A DNA stretch of 64,000 nucleotides from UBA8752 sp965657965 (GCA_965657965.1 CBFHQM010000005.1:49461-113460), one strand, 5' to 3'. Positions 51,070 to 60,196 are shown, numbered from the stretch's first letter. The notes: generated by a model from the sequence alone, not told the origin. A program made the numbers and translations.

Positions 51070-52773
51070 ATGATTCGATCGGAACAGGAACGCATTCGTC
51101 TGGAGAGCTTGCAGCAACTCCGTCAACTGGGCATTGACCCCTATCCCGCTGCCGCCTTTCCAGTGGACACTCACGCCCAGCCGCTCTCGGCGGACTTTGA
51201 AGTGGACAAGCCGGTCTGCATGGCCGGTCGAATTTTGTCTCGCAGAATCATGGGCAAAGCTTCTTTTGCGGAGCTTCAAGATGCCACCGGTAAAATTCAG
51301 ATCTACCTGAACCGAGATGAGCTGTGCCCGGGAGAGGACAAAACCCTGTACAACAAGGTGTTCAAGAAGCTTTTGGACCGAGGAGACATTGTGGGCATCA
51401 AGGGCACCACGTTCACCACGCAGACAGGAGAGCCTAGCGTTTTGGTGAAGGAGCTTACGGTATTGAGCAAGTCGATTCGCCCTTTGCCCTCTGTCAAAAC
51501 CGACGAGGATGGACACGTTCACGACGCCTTTACCGATCCCGAATTGCGATACCGCATGCGCTATGTGGACCTCGTGGTGAACCCAGAGGTCAAGCGTACG
51601 TTTGAGGCCAGAAGCCGAGTGATTCAATCCATGCGGGACGCCTTTACCGAGCGCGGATGGTTGGAGGTAGACACGCCTGTGTTACAAGCCATTCCCGGGG
51701 GTGCTGCAGCACGTCCTTTCGAAACCCATCACAATGCGTTGGACATTCCGCTGTACATGCGAATTGCCAACGAGCTGTACCTCAAGCGGCTCATTGTGGG
51801 CGGGTTCGACGGGGTTTTTGAGTTTTCGCGCAACTTCCGGAACGAGGGGATGGACCGAACACACAACCCCGAGTTCACGGTGTTGGAGTTATATGTCGCC
51901 TACCAGGACTATCACTGGATGATGGACACCATTGAGCAATTGCTCGAGCGCGTTTGCAAAGCCGTTCACAACCAAACCACGGCGACTTTGGACGGCAACA
52001 CCATCAACTTCGCTCCGCCGTATCAGAGGTTGCCTATGCGGGATGCCATTTTGCAGCATTCAGGCGTGGACATTGATGGACTCGACGAGCAAGGTTTGCG
52101 CGATGCTTGTGCCGGGTTGGGAATTGAAGTGGACGCCTCTATGGGCAAGGGCAAGCTTGTGGATGCCATTTTTGGTGAGAAGTGTGAGCCCCATTTGATT
52201 CAGCCGACGTTCATTACGGATTACCCTGTGGAGATGTCGCCCCTGACCAAGTCTCACCGCGACAAGCCTGGCTACACAGAGCGATTCGAGTTGTTCATCA
52301 ATGGAACAGAAGTGGCCAACGCCTATTCAGAGCTCAACGACCCCATTGATCAGCGGGAACGCTTTGAAGATCAAGTGAAGCTGAGTGAGCGCGGCGACGA
52401 CGAAGCCATGTTCATTGACCAGGATTTCTTGCGGGCGTTGGAATATGGCATGCCACCGACGAGTGGCGTGGGCATTGGCGTGGATCGTTTGGTCATGATG
52501 CTGACCGATCAGCGGTCCATCCAAGAGGTGTTGTTTTTCCCTCAAATGCGTCCTGAAGTGTTCCGTTCAGGGCCTGATTTGTCGGCACTCGAGGCGCTGG
52601 GTATTCCCGCGGAATGGGCGACTCACGTGGCTGCCGCGGGCTTCGACACGCCTGAATCGATCAAGTCGGCCAAGCCGGCTGCTTTGCGAGAGAAACTCAA
52701 TGGTTTCCGCAAAAAAAACAAGTTGGATTTGGCGGCGCTTCAAATGGAGGAGGTTGAAGCTTGGATCCATTGA
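51070..52773 (+). CDS. lysS: lysyl-tRNA synthetase, class II, with C-terminal helical extension
   Basis: The 567-aa enzyme has the OB-fold anticodon-binding domain (about 55-150) and a class II catalytic core with motif 2 FRNEGMDRTHNPEFT and motif 3 GVGIGVDRLVM. It charges tRNA-Lys. After the usual end near FFPQMRPE there is an extra segment of about 70 residues (ALGIPAEWATHVAAAGFDTP) that looks like a helix-hairpin-helix domain. An AAGGAA lies 6 bases before the ATG, one of the few Shine-Dalgarno-like sites here. The stop overlaps the following lipoprotein gene (TGATG). Confidence 0.95.
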   Translation: MIRSEQERIRLESLQQLRQLGIDPYPAAAFPVDTHAQPLSADFEVDKPVCMAGRILSRRIMGKASFAELQDATGKIQIYLNRDELCPGEDKTLYNKVFKKLLDRGDIVGIKGTTFTTQTGEPSVLVKELTVLSKSIRPLPSVKTDEDGHVHDAFTDPELRYRMRYVDLVVNPEVKRTFEARSRVIQSMRDAFTERGWLEVDTPVLQAIPGGAAARPFETHHNALDIPLYMRIANELYLKRLIVGGFDGVFEFSRNFRNEGMDRTHNPEFTVLELYVAYQDYHWMMDTIEQLLERVCKAVHNQTTATLDGNTINFAPPYQRLPMRDAILQHSGVDIDGLDEQGLRDACAGLGIEVDASMGKGKLVDAIFGEKCEPHLIQPTFITDYPVEMSPLTKSHRDKPGYTERFELFINGTEVANAYSELNDPIDQRERFEDQVKLSERGDDEAMFIDQDFLRALEYGMPPTSGVGIGVDRLVMMLTDQRSIQEVLFFPQMRPEVFRSGPDLSALEALGIPAEWATHVAAAGFDTPESIKSAKPAALREKLNGFRKKNKLDLAALQMEEVEAWIH

Positions 52774-53612
52774 TGTGGAGTAAGCATAGGACTTCGATCC
52801 CGCTTTTTGCGGTTTGTCTCGGGCTTTTTGCGGCTGGGTGCGCCTCGCCTGAAGGAGGGGCGCCACAGGACCCTGTTCGCAACGACAGCACCACTGTGGT
52901 GTTGTCTAAGTTTTACCGGAGTCAGAACTACCGTATTTGGTTGAACCGATTGGCCCAGGCGTCAGACTTGCCGCCGATGCGGTTTGTGCAAGCCTATGGG
53001 TCCGAAGCTTCTGATTTAAATGCCGAACTCGACCGCGCCGGTGCGGTGGTGTTAACGGGTGGAGAGGATGTCCACCCCGCCCGCTATGGACAAGCGGCAG
53101 ACACGGTAAAATGTGGGCGAATCGACCCCGAACGTGACCGCGTTGAACACCTACTACTTGACCGGGTGTTGTCCCAAGGCATCCCGTGTTTGGGGGTTTG
53201 TCGCGGCCTTCAAGTCATGAATGTTCACGGCGGAGGCACGTTGCGGCCGCATTTGCCCGATGACGGGTTTGTGATGCACCGTGGCGGAGACCCCGGTAAT
53301 TCAAAAGACACCCTTCACCCCGTGATCGTGACGCAATCGTGGTCTTTGGGCCGCACAGAATTCCCCTTGTACGAGGCGGCGTCTGTGGTGAGCCACCATC
53401 ACCAGGGCATAGGTGTTTTGGCATCAGGTTACAACGCATGGGCCATCTCACCCGACAGTTTGATCGAAGCCATTCGATACAGAGACACCACAGCGGTTCC
53501 CTTTTTGGTGGGGGTGCAGTGGCACCCAGAGCGTTCAGATACCGGGTTGATCTTGACCGACGGACTGGGACAATCACTGCTCGTGGCAGCGCAGCAAATC
53601 CGCCTGCGTTAG
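52773..53612 (+). CDS. lipoprotein with class I glutamine-amidotransferase-like (peptidase C26) domain
   Basis: A 279-aa protein with a lipoprotein signal ending LGLFAAGC. The body is a gamma-glutamyl-hydrolase type class I amidotransferase fold: VLTGGEDVHPARYG, the nucleophile Cys in GVCRGLQVMN, and His-Glu in GVQWHPE. Cytoplasmic relatives cleave gamma-glutamyl amides such as gamma-glutamyl-GABA; a membrane-anchored, exported form should act on periplasmic gamma-glutamyl compounds, perhaps peptidoglycan peptides, which is inference. ATG at 52773 overlaps the lysS stop; a TTG at 52761 is possible. It is convergent with an M23 gene. Confidence 0.88.
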   Translation: MWSKHRTSIPLFAVCLGLFAAGCASPEGGAPQDPVRNDSTTVVLSKFYRSQNYRIWLNRLAQASDLPPMRFVQAYGSEASDLNAELDRAGAVVLTGGEDVHPARYGQAADTVKCGRIDPERDRVEHLLLDRVLSQGIPCLGVCRGLQVMNVHGGGTLRPHLPDDGFVMHRGGDPGNSKDTLHPVIVTQSWSLGRTEFPLYEAASVVSHHHQGIGVLASGYNAWAISPDSLIEAIRYRDTTAVPFLVGVQWHPERSDTGLILTDGLGQSLLVAAQQIRLR

Positions 53613-54898
53613 GGGGTGTTGTCGGCGAGTTGGGCTTGGGTGGAACCGCTGAGGCGGGCCATTTCTTCGAGCCAGTCGGATACGCGATTCCCGAAAGCAG
53701 TTGTGTGGCTGTCGTGAATGGGCGTAGATGGGGGAAACTCCTCCCTCAAATGGTCGACTTGCTCGCCATTTTTCCAGAATCGAAAGCAGACATGGGGTCC
53801 TGTGGCCAAACCTGTGCTGCCCACATACCCGATGACGTCTCCTTGGCGAACAGCCTGCCCTTCTTTGACATTCCTCCGGCTCATGTGCAAGTATTGCGTG
53901 GTGTAAGTGCCGTTGTGCCGGACTTTCACATACTTGCCGTTGCCTTTGGTGTAGCTCGCCTTGATGACGACCCCATCGCCCACCGATACAATGGGTGTCC
54001 CATGTGCCGCAGCATAGTCTGTTCCCAAGTGGGCTTTGACTTTCTTCAAAACAGGGTGAAACCGTCTCTTGTTGAATCGGCTGGAGACGCGGCTAAATTC
54101 AACAGGGGCCTTCAGGAAGGCTTTTCTCAGGCTGGCGCCATTGTCATCGAAATGGTCGAGACCATCTCCCTGGTCGAATGCGAACGCGGGAAAATTGCGT
54201 CCGCGGTGAATGAATTCGGAGGCGAGAACCGTGGGCATGCCCACGGGCTTGTCGCCTGCCCATTCGCGCTCGTAAAGAATGCGGAAACGGTCTCCCTTTT
54301 GGATGCGGCTAAAGTCAATGGTCCAAGCATATACTTGGGCTGTTGAGAGCGCCAGTGTTGCAGAGTGTCCCGCATTTTCAAGAGTCTGTGAGAGGCTGCC
54401 GTTCACTTCTCCTTCTACATAACGTCTTCGGGTTTCCGTGGGAAATTTGCCACGACGGGCAGATCCGCCTTCTTCGAGGTCGAAGACCACGTATTCTTTG
54501 GCTGTAATGGCGTAGGCAAAGTGTCTAGGCTCTTGGTCTTCAGCAGAACGAAACAGGTGCCATTCTTTGCCTGGTCGAATCCGGCGAACATCAAAAACGT
54601 CTTTGTTTTGGGTGGCGATTCGGTGCAGGGTTTGCCCGCTAACGCCAAGGGGGGACAAGACATGAGAGAGACTTTGTCCCTTTCCCACTTTCCCAGAAGA
54701 AACACGAAGATGTTGAGCGCCTTCAATTGAAAACCGACTCGCCTGCAACTCCAATGGACTCAAGGCTACTGGCGCTTGAGCAGTGAAAAGCGCAGCGTTC
54801 GAAGCCAGCTCAGCTTGAGGTCCATCTTCAGTGCTTTGACACCCCCAAAAGGTGAGGGTGAGCAGGAAGAAAGAAAGCTGAACTAGAGGTTGGCGCAT
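53609..54898 (-). CDS. M23-family peptidoglycan metallopeptidase lipoprotein with LysM-like domain
   Basis: This 429-aa lipoprotein (signal ending LTFWGC) has an OapA/LysM-like domain at about residues 70-150 (GKGQSLSHVLSPLGVSGQTL) and a C-terminal M23 domain at about 290-400. The zinc and catalytic motifs are HLGTDYAA, YLHMS and HVCFRFW, where the usual HLHFE-type motif is HVCFRF; the first His is kept. It should cleave peptidoglycan cross-bridges. It lies downstream of the kynA gene by 105 bases on the same strand. Neighbouring M23, tryptophan dioxygenase and DUF3108 genes recur in Bacteroidota. Confidence 0.9.
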   Translation of the reverse strand: MRQPLVQLSFFLLTLTFWGCQSTEDGPQAELASNAALFTAQAPVALSPLELQASRFSIEGAQHLRVSSGKVGKGQSLSHVLSPLGVSGQTLHRIATQNKDVFDVRRIRPGKEWHLFRSAEDQEPRHFAYAITAKEYVVFDLEEGGSARRGKFPTETRRRYVEGEVNGSLSQTLENAGHSATLALSTAQVYAWTIDFSRIQKGDRFRILYEREWAGDKPVGMPTVLASEFIHRGRNFPAFAFDQGDGLDHFDDNGASLRKAFLKAPVEFSRVSSRFNKRRFHPVLKKVKAHLGTDYAAAHGTPIVSVGDGVVIKASYTKGNGKYVKVRHNGTYTTQYLHMSRRNVKEGQAVRQGDVIGYVGSTGLATGPHVCFRFWKNGEQVDHLREEFPPSTPIHDSHTTAFGNRVSDWLEEMARLSGSTQAQLADNTP

Positions 54899-55003
54899 GT
54901 TGCAGAGTAGGATGGCAATTTGCGCCTCCTGATCAATTGAACGGCAGGCCTTCGGAAAAGTTTTGACGACCCCTGTTTTTAACGCACCTCAGGTGGCATT
55001 GCG

Positions 55004-55990
55004 TCAATTGGACGAGGACGCAAATTGCGCCATGACCCAAGTCCTTCCCCAATCCTCACGTTCTTTTTCTGTCCAGATTTCGGGGAAGAAAATGAGGGTT
55101 TGAAAGCGGGGAGGCAAGTACTGTTGCCAGTTGGTGCCGCCGGTGGCAGCGATGTCCACGGGGTTGGTCTGCAAGTGGCGAACGGCGCTTCGGTAGTGGG
55201 ACAATGGCCAGTGAACATTCACCAGCTCGTCCAAGGTGCGAAGGGCGTTTTTCAAATCCTCTGTCTGTTCTTCTTCCTCCAAGCCAAGCCACTTCTTTCG
55301 CAGGTTGGTATAGAAAGTTTGCTCCGCAAAGTCCACGATTTCCCCTCGGTACTTTTCTTCGAATTGCTTCAAGGTCAGTGTGGGTTTCCCCGAGGCCAGC
55401 TCCGTGGCACCACGGCGCCAATACAAGGTCTCAAACAAACCGTCGATTTCGTCGAAGCCGTGTTCTTCATGGGCCGAGCGAAGTTCACGGTGAACCAGGC
55501 GGTCCATGCTGGTGCAGGCAATTTCGACTTTCCGATACTGTACACTTTGGAAACCACTGGAGGGGAGCAACGACATGCGGAACTTCAAGAACTGTCCGCG
55601 ATCCAGGCCCTTGACCATGATGTCAAAGCTGCTCACCAAGTTTTCGAAGTAGCGGTTCACGCGGTTCACGCGTTCCAGCATGCTTGAAGCCGTGGTCTCT
55701 TTTTCTTCGTGAATCTGCCTCAGTTCATGAAGCGCAAGCTTGAAGTAGAGTTCGGTGATTTGATGGTACGTGATGAAAATCTCTTCGTCCGGAAACTGTG
55801 TCACCGGGTGCTGGAGGCTCAAAAGGGTGTCGAGGTTGATGTAGTCCCAGTACGTTGGAAAGTCCGCGTGAAGCAGGCCATCGAGGTAGGAAACAAGGTC
55901 CTGTCCCATTGCGGCATACTTGTCGCGAAGAAGCCCCAATCGGTCGAGGACTTCAGCATCAAAAGAGTCGTGTTCAGCCATGGGATGCAA
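55004..55990 (-). CDS. kynA: tryptophan 2,3-dioxygenase family protein
   Basis: A 328-aa heme dioxygenase-like protein (325 aa if it starts at MAEHDSF, 55981). The substrate-pocket motif FITYHQITELYFKLALHEL and the C-terminal ATGGTNWQQYLPP match tryptophan 2,3-dioxygenase, and the likely heme-ligand His is in WPLSHYRSAVRH. It should convert tryptophan to N-formylkynurenine, the first step of the kynurenine route. It follows the DUF3108 gene by 12 bases. The kynurenine 3-monooxygenase and kynureninase genes are not in the window, though a RidA-type deaminase is two genes upstream. Confidence 0.88.
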   Translation of the reverse strand: MHPMAEHDSFDAEVLDRLGLLRDKYAAMGQDLVSYLDGLLHADFPTYWDYINLDTLLSLQHPVTQFPDEEIFITYHQITELYFKLALHELRQIHEEKETTASSMLERVNRVNRYFENLVSSFDIMVKGLDRGQFLKFRMSLLPSSGFQSVQYRKVEIACTSMDRLVHRELRSAHEEHGFDEIDGLFETLYWRRGATELASGKPTLTLKQFEEKYRGEIVDFAEQTFYTNLRKKWLGLEEEEQTEDLKNALRTLDELVNVHWPLSHYRSAVRHLQTNPVDIAATGGTNWQQYLPPRFQTLIFFPEIWTEKEREDWGRTWVMAQFASSSN

Positions 55991-56002
55991 GGTAAGGCGA
56001 GA

Positions 56003-56866
56003 TCAATCCGACAGGAACTGATCTGGTGCAGGTTGGCCAAGATCCGCGGTCAGTTCCAGTCGGATGGAGCCAATCAACAGGTCGGATGTGACCAAGACAG
56101 GAATGCGTCGCTCGTCCGCACTCACGTATACCGTGAGGTCGCTGTCGTCTTTCCAAATTCGTCCCTCTTGGACGACCGGGGTAAAACTCCAGCAATCGAA
56201 AGTGCCCAGCTTGACTTTGACTTCATCCCGGCCGGTCAGGCGGGCCCGTAAGGCATGGACTTCACCATCGATGAGGGTGGGGATCTCGATGAGGTCACCC
56301 ATGGCCATGCGTTCGAGTGGGAGGTTTCTCGCGTAGTAGAATGCAGAGACCACGTCTTGACAAAACGCGGGAAGTTGGTGATGCGCAACACGGCCGTCCT
56401 GAAGGGTGGCCGAGGTTCTTCGTGCAGGGTCAAACTCGATGTCCCGCGTGAGTCGGTATCCGCCTTCTCGAACCCGCCGGAGAAACAAGTGAGGAAACAG
56501 CCCCGCTTGGTCAATGTGGGTCTCGTAATGGTCCCTGACTCGAAACGCCCAATCAAATGCACGGGAGCTTCGGCCGGTCCCCACCACTTTCCAAGTCGGG
56601 CGCTGATTGTACATGGGGCCTGGCTCCACCGTTAGACGTGCTTTTCCGGCCTCAATGAACCCATATCGGACAGCATAGTGCAGGTCTTCTCCGGCAAACT
56701 GAGCCAAGGAAGTCATCTTGCGCAAAGGGAGTTGGGGCAGGGCCTCGGCGGAATCGGCGGGAATTTGGGGTGGGACGCGCACCTCGTCTGCCTTCGGAGA
56801 AGGGGCTTGGGCGTAAAGCAGGCACGGGGTGGACACCGAAAGGAGAAGCAAGACGAAAAAGCGCAT
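56003..56866 (-). CDS. DUF3108 domain-containing exported protein
   Basis: A 287-aa protein starting at MRFFVLLLLSVSTPCLLYAQ, a signal peptide that fixes the start at 56866. The body fits DUF3108: FAGEDLHYAVRYGFIEAGKA at the start, VVGTGRSSRAFDWAFRVRDH, and LTVYVSADERRIPVLVTSDLLIGSIRLEL at the end. It is a beta-rich periplasmic or outer-membrane-associated protein of unknown function. It lies 38 bases after the RidA gene and just before kynA, in one run of minus-strand genes. Confidence 0.85.
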   Translation of the reverse strand: MRFFVLLLLSVSTPCLLYAQAPSPKADEVRVPPQIPADSAEALPQLPLRKMTSLAQFAGEDLHYAVRYGFIEAGKARLTVEPGPMYNQRPTWKVVGTGRSSRAFDWAFRVRDHYETHIDQAGLFPHLFLRRVREGGYRLTRDIEFDPARRTSATLQDGRVAHHQLPAFCQDVVSAFYYARNLPLERMAMGDLIEIPTLIDGEVHALRARLTGRDEVKVKLGTFDCWSFTPVVQEGRIWKDDSDLTVYVSADERRIPVLVTSDLLIGSIRLELTADLGQPAPDQFLSD

Positions 56867-56904
56867 ACGCCCTTCAAGCAAAATCAGTGCCGAAAACGTT
56901 CGTC

Positions 56905-57339
56905 TTACACGGGACAGTGGGCAACGCACTTGAGCTCAATGGCAATCGGCGTTGGCAATGCGCCCACTTCCATGGTCGTTCTGCACGGCCTGAGTGAGGG
57001 GTCAATGTGCTCAAAATGTGCCTTGTATACCCGGTTAAACGTGGCGAAGTCGCGTTGCATGTCCGTGAGAAAAACAGTGACGTCGACCAGGTCTTCCCAA
57101 CGGGCACCGGCGGATTCCAAAATGGCGCGAACGTTGGCCAAAACACCGTTGGCCTGCGCTTCGAAATCAAACGCAGTAAAGTTGCCATTGTGGTCTTGCG
57201 TGAGTCCTGGAATCCCCTCATCGTGGGCGCCGCTGCCTGGGATTCGCGGCCCAACGCCACTCAAAAACAACAGGTCGCCTACGCGGCGGGTCAAGGGGTA
57301 CAGCCCAACAGGCTTAGGGGCAGAGGCGTGGTTGCTCAT
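56905..57339 (-). CDS. RidA-family deaminase, 2-aminomuconate deaminase-like
   Basis: A 144-aa YjgF/RidA protein. GLYPLTRRVGDLLFLSGVGPR at the start and PCRTTMEVGALPTPIAIELK at the end, with the active-site Arg in CRTT, are closest in my memory to 2-aminomuconate deaminases of the kynurenine/aminophenol route rather than to general RidA (which deaminates 2-aminoacrylate). Its closeness to kynA fits a role in tryptophan breakdown, but the intermediate genes are missing here, so the substrate is inferred. Confidence 0.85.
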   Translation of the reverse strand: MSNHASAPKPVGLYPLTRRVGDLLFLSGVGPRIPGSGAHDEGIPGLTQDHNGNFTAFDFEAQANGVLANVRAILESAGARWEDLVDVTVFLTDMQRDFATFNRVYKAHFEHIDPSLRPCRTTMEVGALPTPIAIELKCVAHCPV

Positions 57340-57375
57340 GGGGTTGGATTCAAGGGTAGGTGGTAGAAAAGGCGG

Positions 57376-57987
57376 TTAGCCGTGCATGGTTTCCTTTTTC
57401 CCATATTGTTGAATAACGTGGGCTTCGTGGGCCAAAAAGGCTTGCCAACGGGCGTCGACGTCCACCCGACCGCCATACTGACGCGCAAACCCGATAAAGG
57501 TGGTGTAGTGCTGCGCCTCGCTGATCATCAGGTCGTGGTAGAACACCTGGAGGTCTTCGTCATCGATGCGCTCCGACAGCATTTTGAACCGTTCGCAACT
57601 GCGGGCTTCGATCATTGCGGCAAGCAAAAGTCGATCGACCAATTGTTCCTCTTTGCTCCCTCCTTTTTTGATGAACGCAGCCAAGTCGTGGATGTACGGG
57701 TCTTTTCGCTCGGGCCCGAGCGTCCATCCGCGGGCCTTGATTTTCTCGACCACCATCCCAAAGTGCTCCATCTCTTCCATGGCAATTCGGGTCAGTTCTT
57801 CGACCAAATCGGTCAGGCCGGGGTAGCGCACGATGGTGGAAATCGCATTGGAAGCCGCTTTCTGCTCGCACCATGCGTGGTCGGTCAGAACTTCGGAAAT
57901 GTTAGATTCCACCAAGGCCACCCACCTTGGGTCTGTGGGCAGTTTGAGCCCCAACATGACGCTTTCAGCTCCTTCTGTCATGGCCAT
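57376..57987 (-). CDS. miaE: tRNA-(ms2io6A)-hydroxylase MiaE
   Basis: This 203-aa di-iron protein has the ferritin-like ligand pattern of MiaE: Glu in DHAWCEQKAASNA, EEMEHF, EARSCERF and EAQHY. It hydroxylates the isopentenyl group of ms2i6A37 in tRNAs that read codons starting with U and needs oxygen, so the organism is likely aerobic or facultative. Start at MAMTEGAE (or MTEGAE). It overlaps the aminopeptidase stop by one base (TAATG), so the two are coupled. Confidence 0.92.
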   Translation of the reverse strand: MAMTEGAESVMLGLKLPTDPRWVALVESNISEVLTDHAWCEQKAASNAISTIVRYPGLTDLVEELTRIAMEEMEHFGMVVEKIKARGWTLGPERKDPYIHDLAAFIKKGGSKEEQLVDRLLLAAMIEARSCERFKMLSERIDDEDLQVFYHDLMISEAQHYTTFIGFARQYGGRVDVDARWQAFLAHEAHVIQQYGKKETMHG

Positions 57988-59279
57988 TATGCATTCATGG
58001 CGTCCTCGATGGCCTCGGCATCCAATGGAATGTCCCCCATCAAGTCGTCGAAGCCGTTTTCACGGACCACGATGTCATTTTCTAAACGGATGCCTAAGCC
58101 CTCCTCTTGGATGTAGATGCCCGGTTCGACGGTGAAAATGTGACCGGCTTGAATCGGCTCGTGCCAGAGTCCCACATCGTGCACGTCTAGCCCAATGAAG
58201 TGGGACGTTCCGTGCATGAAATATTTCTTGTAGGCAGGCCAAGCCGGGTTTTGCTTCTCCACATCGTGCTTGTCGATGAGGCCCAACCCCAAGAGCTGAG
58301 CGGTCATGAGCTCACCCACTTCTTTGTGGTATTCGTGCAGGTTGACCCCAGGCCGGAGCAATGCTGTGGCATCGCGCATTACGCTCAACACAGCGTCGTA
58401 CACTTTTCGTTGGCGGTCAGTAAATCGCCCAGATACGGGCAAGCATCGTGTCATGTCGCTGGCGTAGTTGCCATATTCTGCGCCAACGTCCATCAGAAGA
58501 ACGTCGCCGTCTTTGCACACGTCGCTGTTTTCGATGTAATGAAGCACGCAAGCGTTGGCCCCGCTGGCCACAATGGGTGTGTAGGCGAAACCACGTGAGC
58601 CTTTCCGTACAAACTCATGTAGGTATTCGGCCTCCACTTCAAATTCAGTTACTCCAGGCTTCAGAAACTTCATGACCCGATTGAACCCATCGCGGGTGAT
58701 GCTGCATGCATGCCGCATGCGTTCGATTTCTTCTTCTGATTTGATGCTTCTGGTGCGGTGCAGAATGGGGGCACTGCGCTCAATGCGCACATTCGGGTAT
58801 GTGGATGTGAACCAAGCATTGAAACGTGCTTCACGTGTTTCCACCACGATTTTGGCGCGGGTGTGCTCGTTTTGGTGGAGGTAGCAACAGCTGCATTCGG
58901 TTACCAGTCGCTGCAGGGTGCGCTCTAAGAGGGCAATCCACTGGATGTTCTTGACCCCAGTCTGTGCTGTGGCCTGTGCCTTGGTCAGTTTTGCGCCTTC
59001 CCAAATGGCAATCTCTGCGTTGGTTTCCGTGACAAAAAGAATCTCGCGGTCGGCTGGGTTGTGTGCGTTGGGAAAAAGAAGCAAAACCGTTTCTTCTTGA
59101 TCTACACCGGTCAAGTGAAGCAGGTTGGAGTCTTGCCGAAAGGGCAGGGTTCCGTCTGCCCCTGTTGGGTAGGTGTCATTCGAACTGAACAGCGCCATGC
59201 CACCGGTCGCCATGGCCTCACAAAAGGCCTTGCGGTTGCGGATGTAGTTGTCTGAAGAGAGGGGAGGGTAACGCAACAT
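57987..59279 (-). CDS. pepP: Xaa-Pro aminopeptidase (aminopeptidase P, M24B)
   Basis: A 430-aa cytoplasmic enzyme that removes the N-terminal residue before proline. It has the AMP_N domain (about 1-140) and a pita-bread catalytic domain with the metal ligands: two Asp in DVGAEYGNYASDMTR, His in HGTSHFIGLDVHD, Glu in TVEPGIYI and Glu in IRLENDIVV. The length is normal. It starts 20 bases after the rRNA methyltransferase stop. A CAAAGTTA word at 59285-59292 looks like a -7 box but lies almost on the ATG and lacks a -33 element, so I do not call a promoter. Confidence 0.94.
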   Translation of the reverse strand: MLRYPPLSSDNYIRNRKAFCEAMATGGMALFSSNDTYPTGADGTLPFRQDSNLLHLTGVDQEETVLLLFPNAHNPADREILFVTETNAEIAIWEGAKLTKAQATAQTGVKNIQWIALLERTLQRLVTECSCCYLHQNEHTRAKIVVETREARFNAWFTSTYPNVRIERSAPILHRTRSIKSEEEIERMRHACSITRDGFNRVMKFLKPGVTEFEVEAEYLHEFVRKGSRGFAYTPIVASGANACVLHYIENSDVCKDGDVLLMDVGAEYGNYASDMTRCLPVSGRFTDRQRKVYDAVLSVMRDATALLRPGVNLHEYHKEVGELMTAQLLGLGLIDKHDVEKQNPAWPAYKKYFMHGTSHFIGLDVHDVGLWHEPIQAGHIFTVEPGIYIQEEGLGIRLENDIVVRENGFDDLMGDIPLDAEAIEDAMNA

Positions 59280-59299
59280 GTCCCCAAAGTTACGGAGCG

Positions 59300-60196
59300 T
59301 CAGGGGCGAACCACACGGACCAAAGAGCCGGTCGGCAAGACTTGTCCTGTGCCGCTGCGCAAGCAGAGTTCTCCCGCTTCAATTTGACACCCAGGCCAAA
59401 TGGACCGCCAGAGGTTTTCGAGGGTGGAGGGGCTCAGTCCAGAGTAGGTGTTCATGACCACTGCCCCGCCAGGCGCCACAATTTTTGCCGCCGACGAAAT
59501 CAATTGCCCAAGCTTTTCTTCGAGCTTCCATTTTTCGCCTTTCGGCCCCAGTCCCCAGGAAGGAGGATCCATGACGATGAGGGCATAGGATTTCTCCCGG
59601 CGCACCTCGCGCTCGACAAAGCGCAGTGCGTCTTCTACGCACCATCGAATCCCTTCGAGTCCGGAGAGTTCCATGTTCATGCGGGTCCAAGTCACCACTT
59701 GCTTGATGGCATCCACATGAGTTACGTCGGCTCCTGCAGCCCTTGCAGCGAGCGACGCGCCGCCTGTGTAGGCGAACAGATTGAGCATGCGTTCTTCAGG
59801 CTTTAAGCGGTCTGCAATCCAGTGCCAATTGGCGGCTTGCTCGGGGAAAATGCCCACGTGTTTGAACCGGGTGAGTTCCAGTGAAAAGTGGAGGTTTTGC
59901 TCCGCAGAGATGGGGAAACGGATTTCCCATTGGTCGGGCACGCTCTGGCGAATGTCCCAATGCCCCTTGGTCCTTCCCGTGGGGACAAATTGAGCGGCAG
60001 CCATGCGTTGCCAGTTGGCTTCTGATAACCCCGTTGGCCAGATGGCCTTGGGCTCAGGGCGAACCAGCACCAGGTCTCCAAATCGCTCTAAGCGACGGCC
60101 ATTCCCACTGTCGAGCAGCTCGTGGTCGCGCCATCCTTCGGGAAACCACCGCGTCAGGCCATTCGTGGAGCGCAAGGGGGAAGTGGTGTTGGACAT
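59300..60196 (-). CDS. class I SAM-dependent rRNA methyltransferase (RlmI-like)
   Basis: A 298-aa methyltransferase resembling the RlmI/YccW family. The SAM-binding motif is NLFAYTGGASLAARAAGADV, with a catalytic DPPSWGLG motif and SSAAKIVAPGGAVVMNTYS following. RlmI makes m5C1962 in 23S rRNA, but this protein is shorter than E. coli RlmI and lacks the N-terminal PUA domain, so the exact target base is uncertain. The start MSNTTSPLRS at 60196 is chosen over the longer frame at 60229. It is divergent from rnr with 98 bases between. Confidence 0.85.
   Translation of the reverse strand: MSNTTSPLRSTNGLTRWFPEGWRDHELLDSGNGRRLERFGDLVLVRPEPKAIWPTGLSEANWQRMAAAQFVPTGRTKGHWDIRQSVPDQWEIRFPISAEQNLHFSLELTRFKHVGIFPEQAANWHWIADRLKPEERMLNLFAYTGGASLAARAAGADVTHVDAIKQVVTWTRMNMELSGLEGIRWCVEDALRFVEREVRREKSYALIVMDPPSWGLGPKGEKWKLEEKLGQLISSAAKIVAPGGAVVMNTYSGLSPSTLENLWRSIWPGCQIEAGELCLRSGTGQVLPTGSLVRVVRP

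Noticed and set aside
53339..54346. Plus-strand 335-codon open frame
   Set aside because: It spans the convergent junction of two genes with intact catalytic motifs and has no motif of its own.
59285..59292. Promoter of pepP (CAAAGTTA)
   Set aside because: It lies only five bases from the ATG and has no -33 element; the gene probably reads from further upstream.
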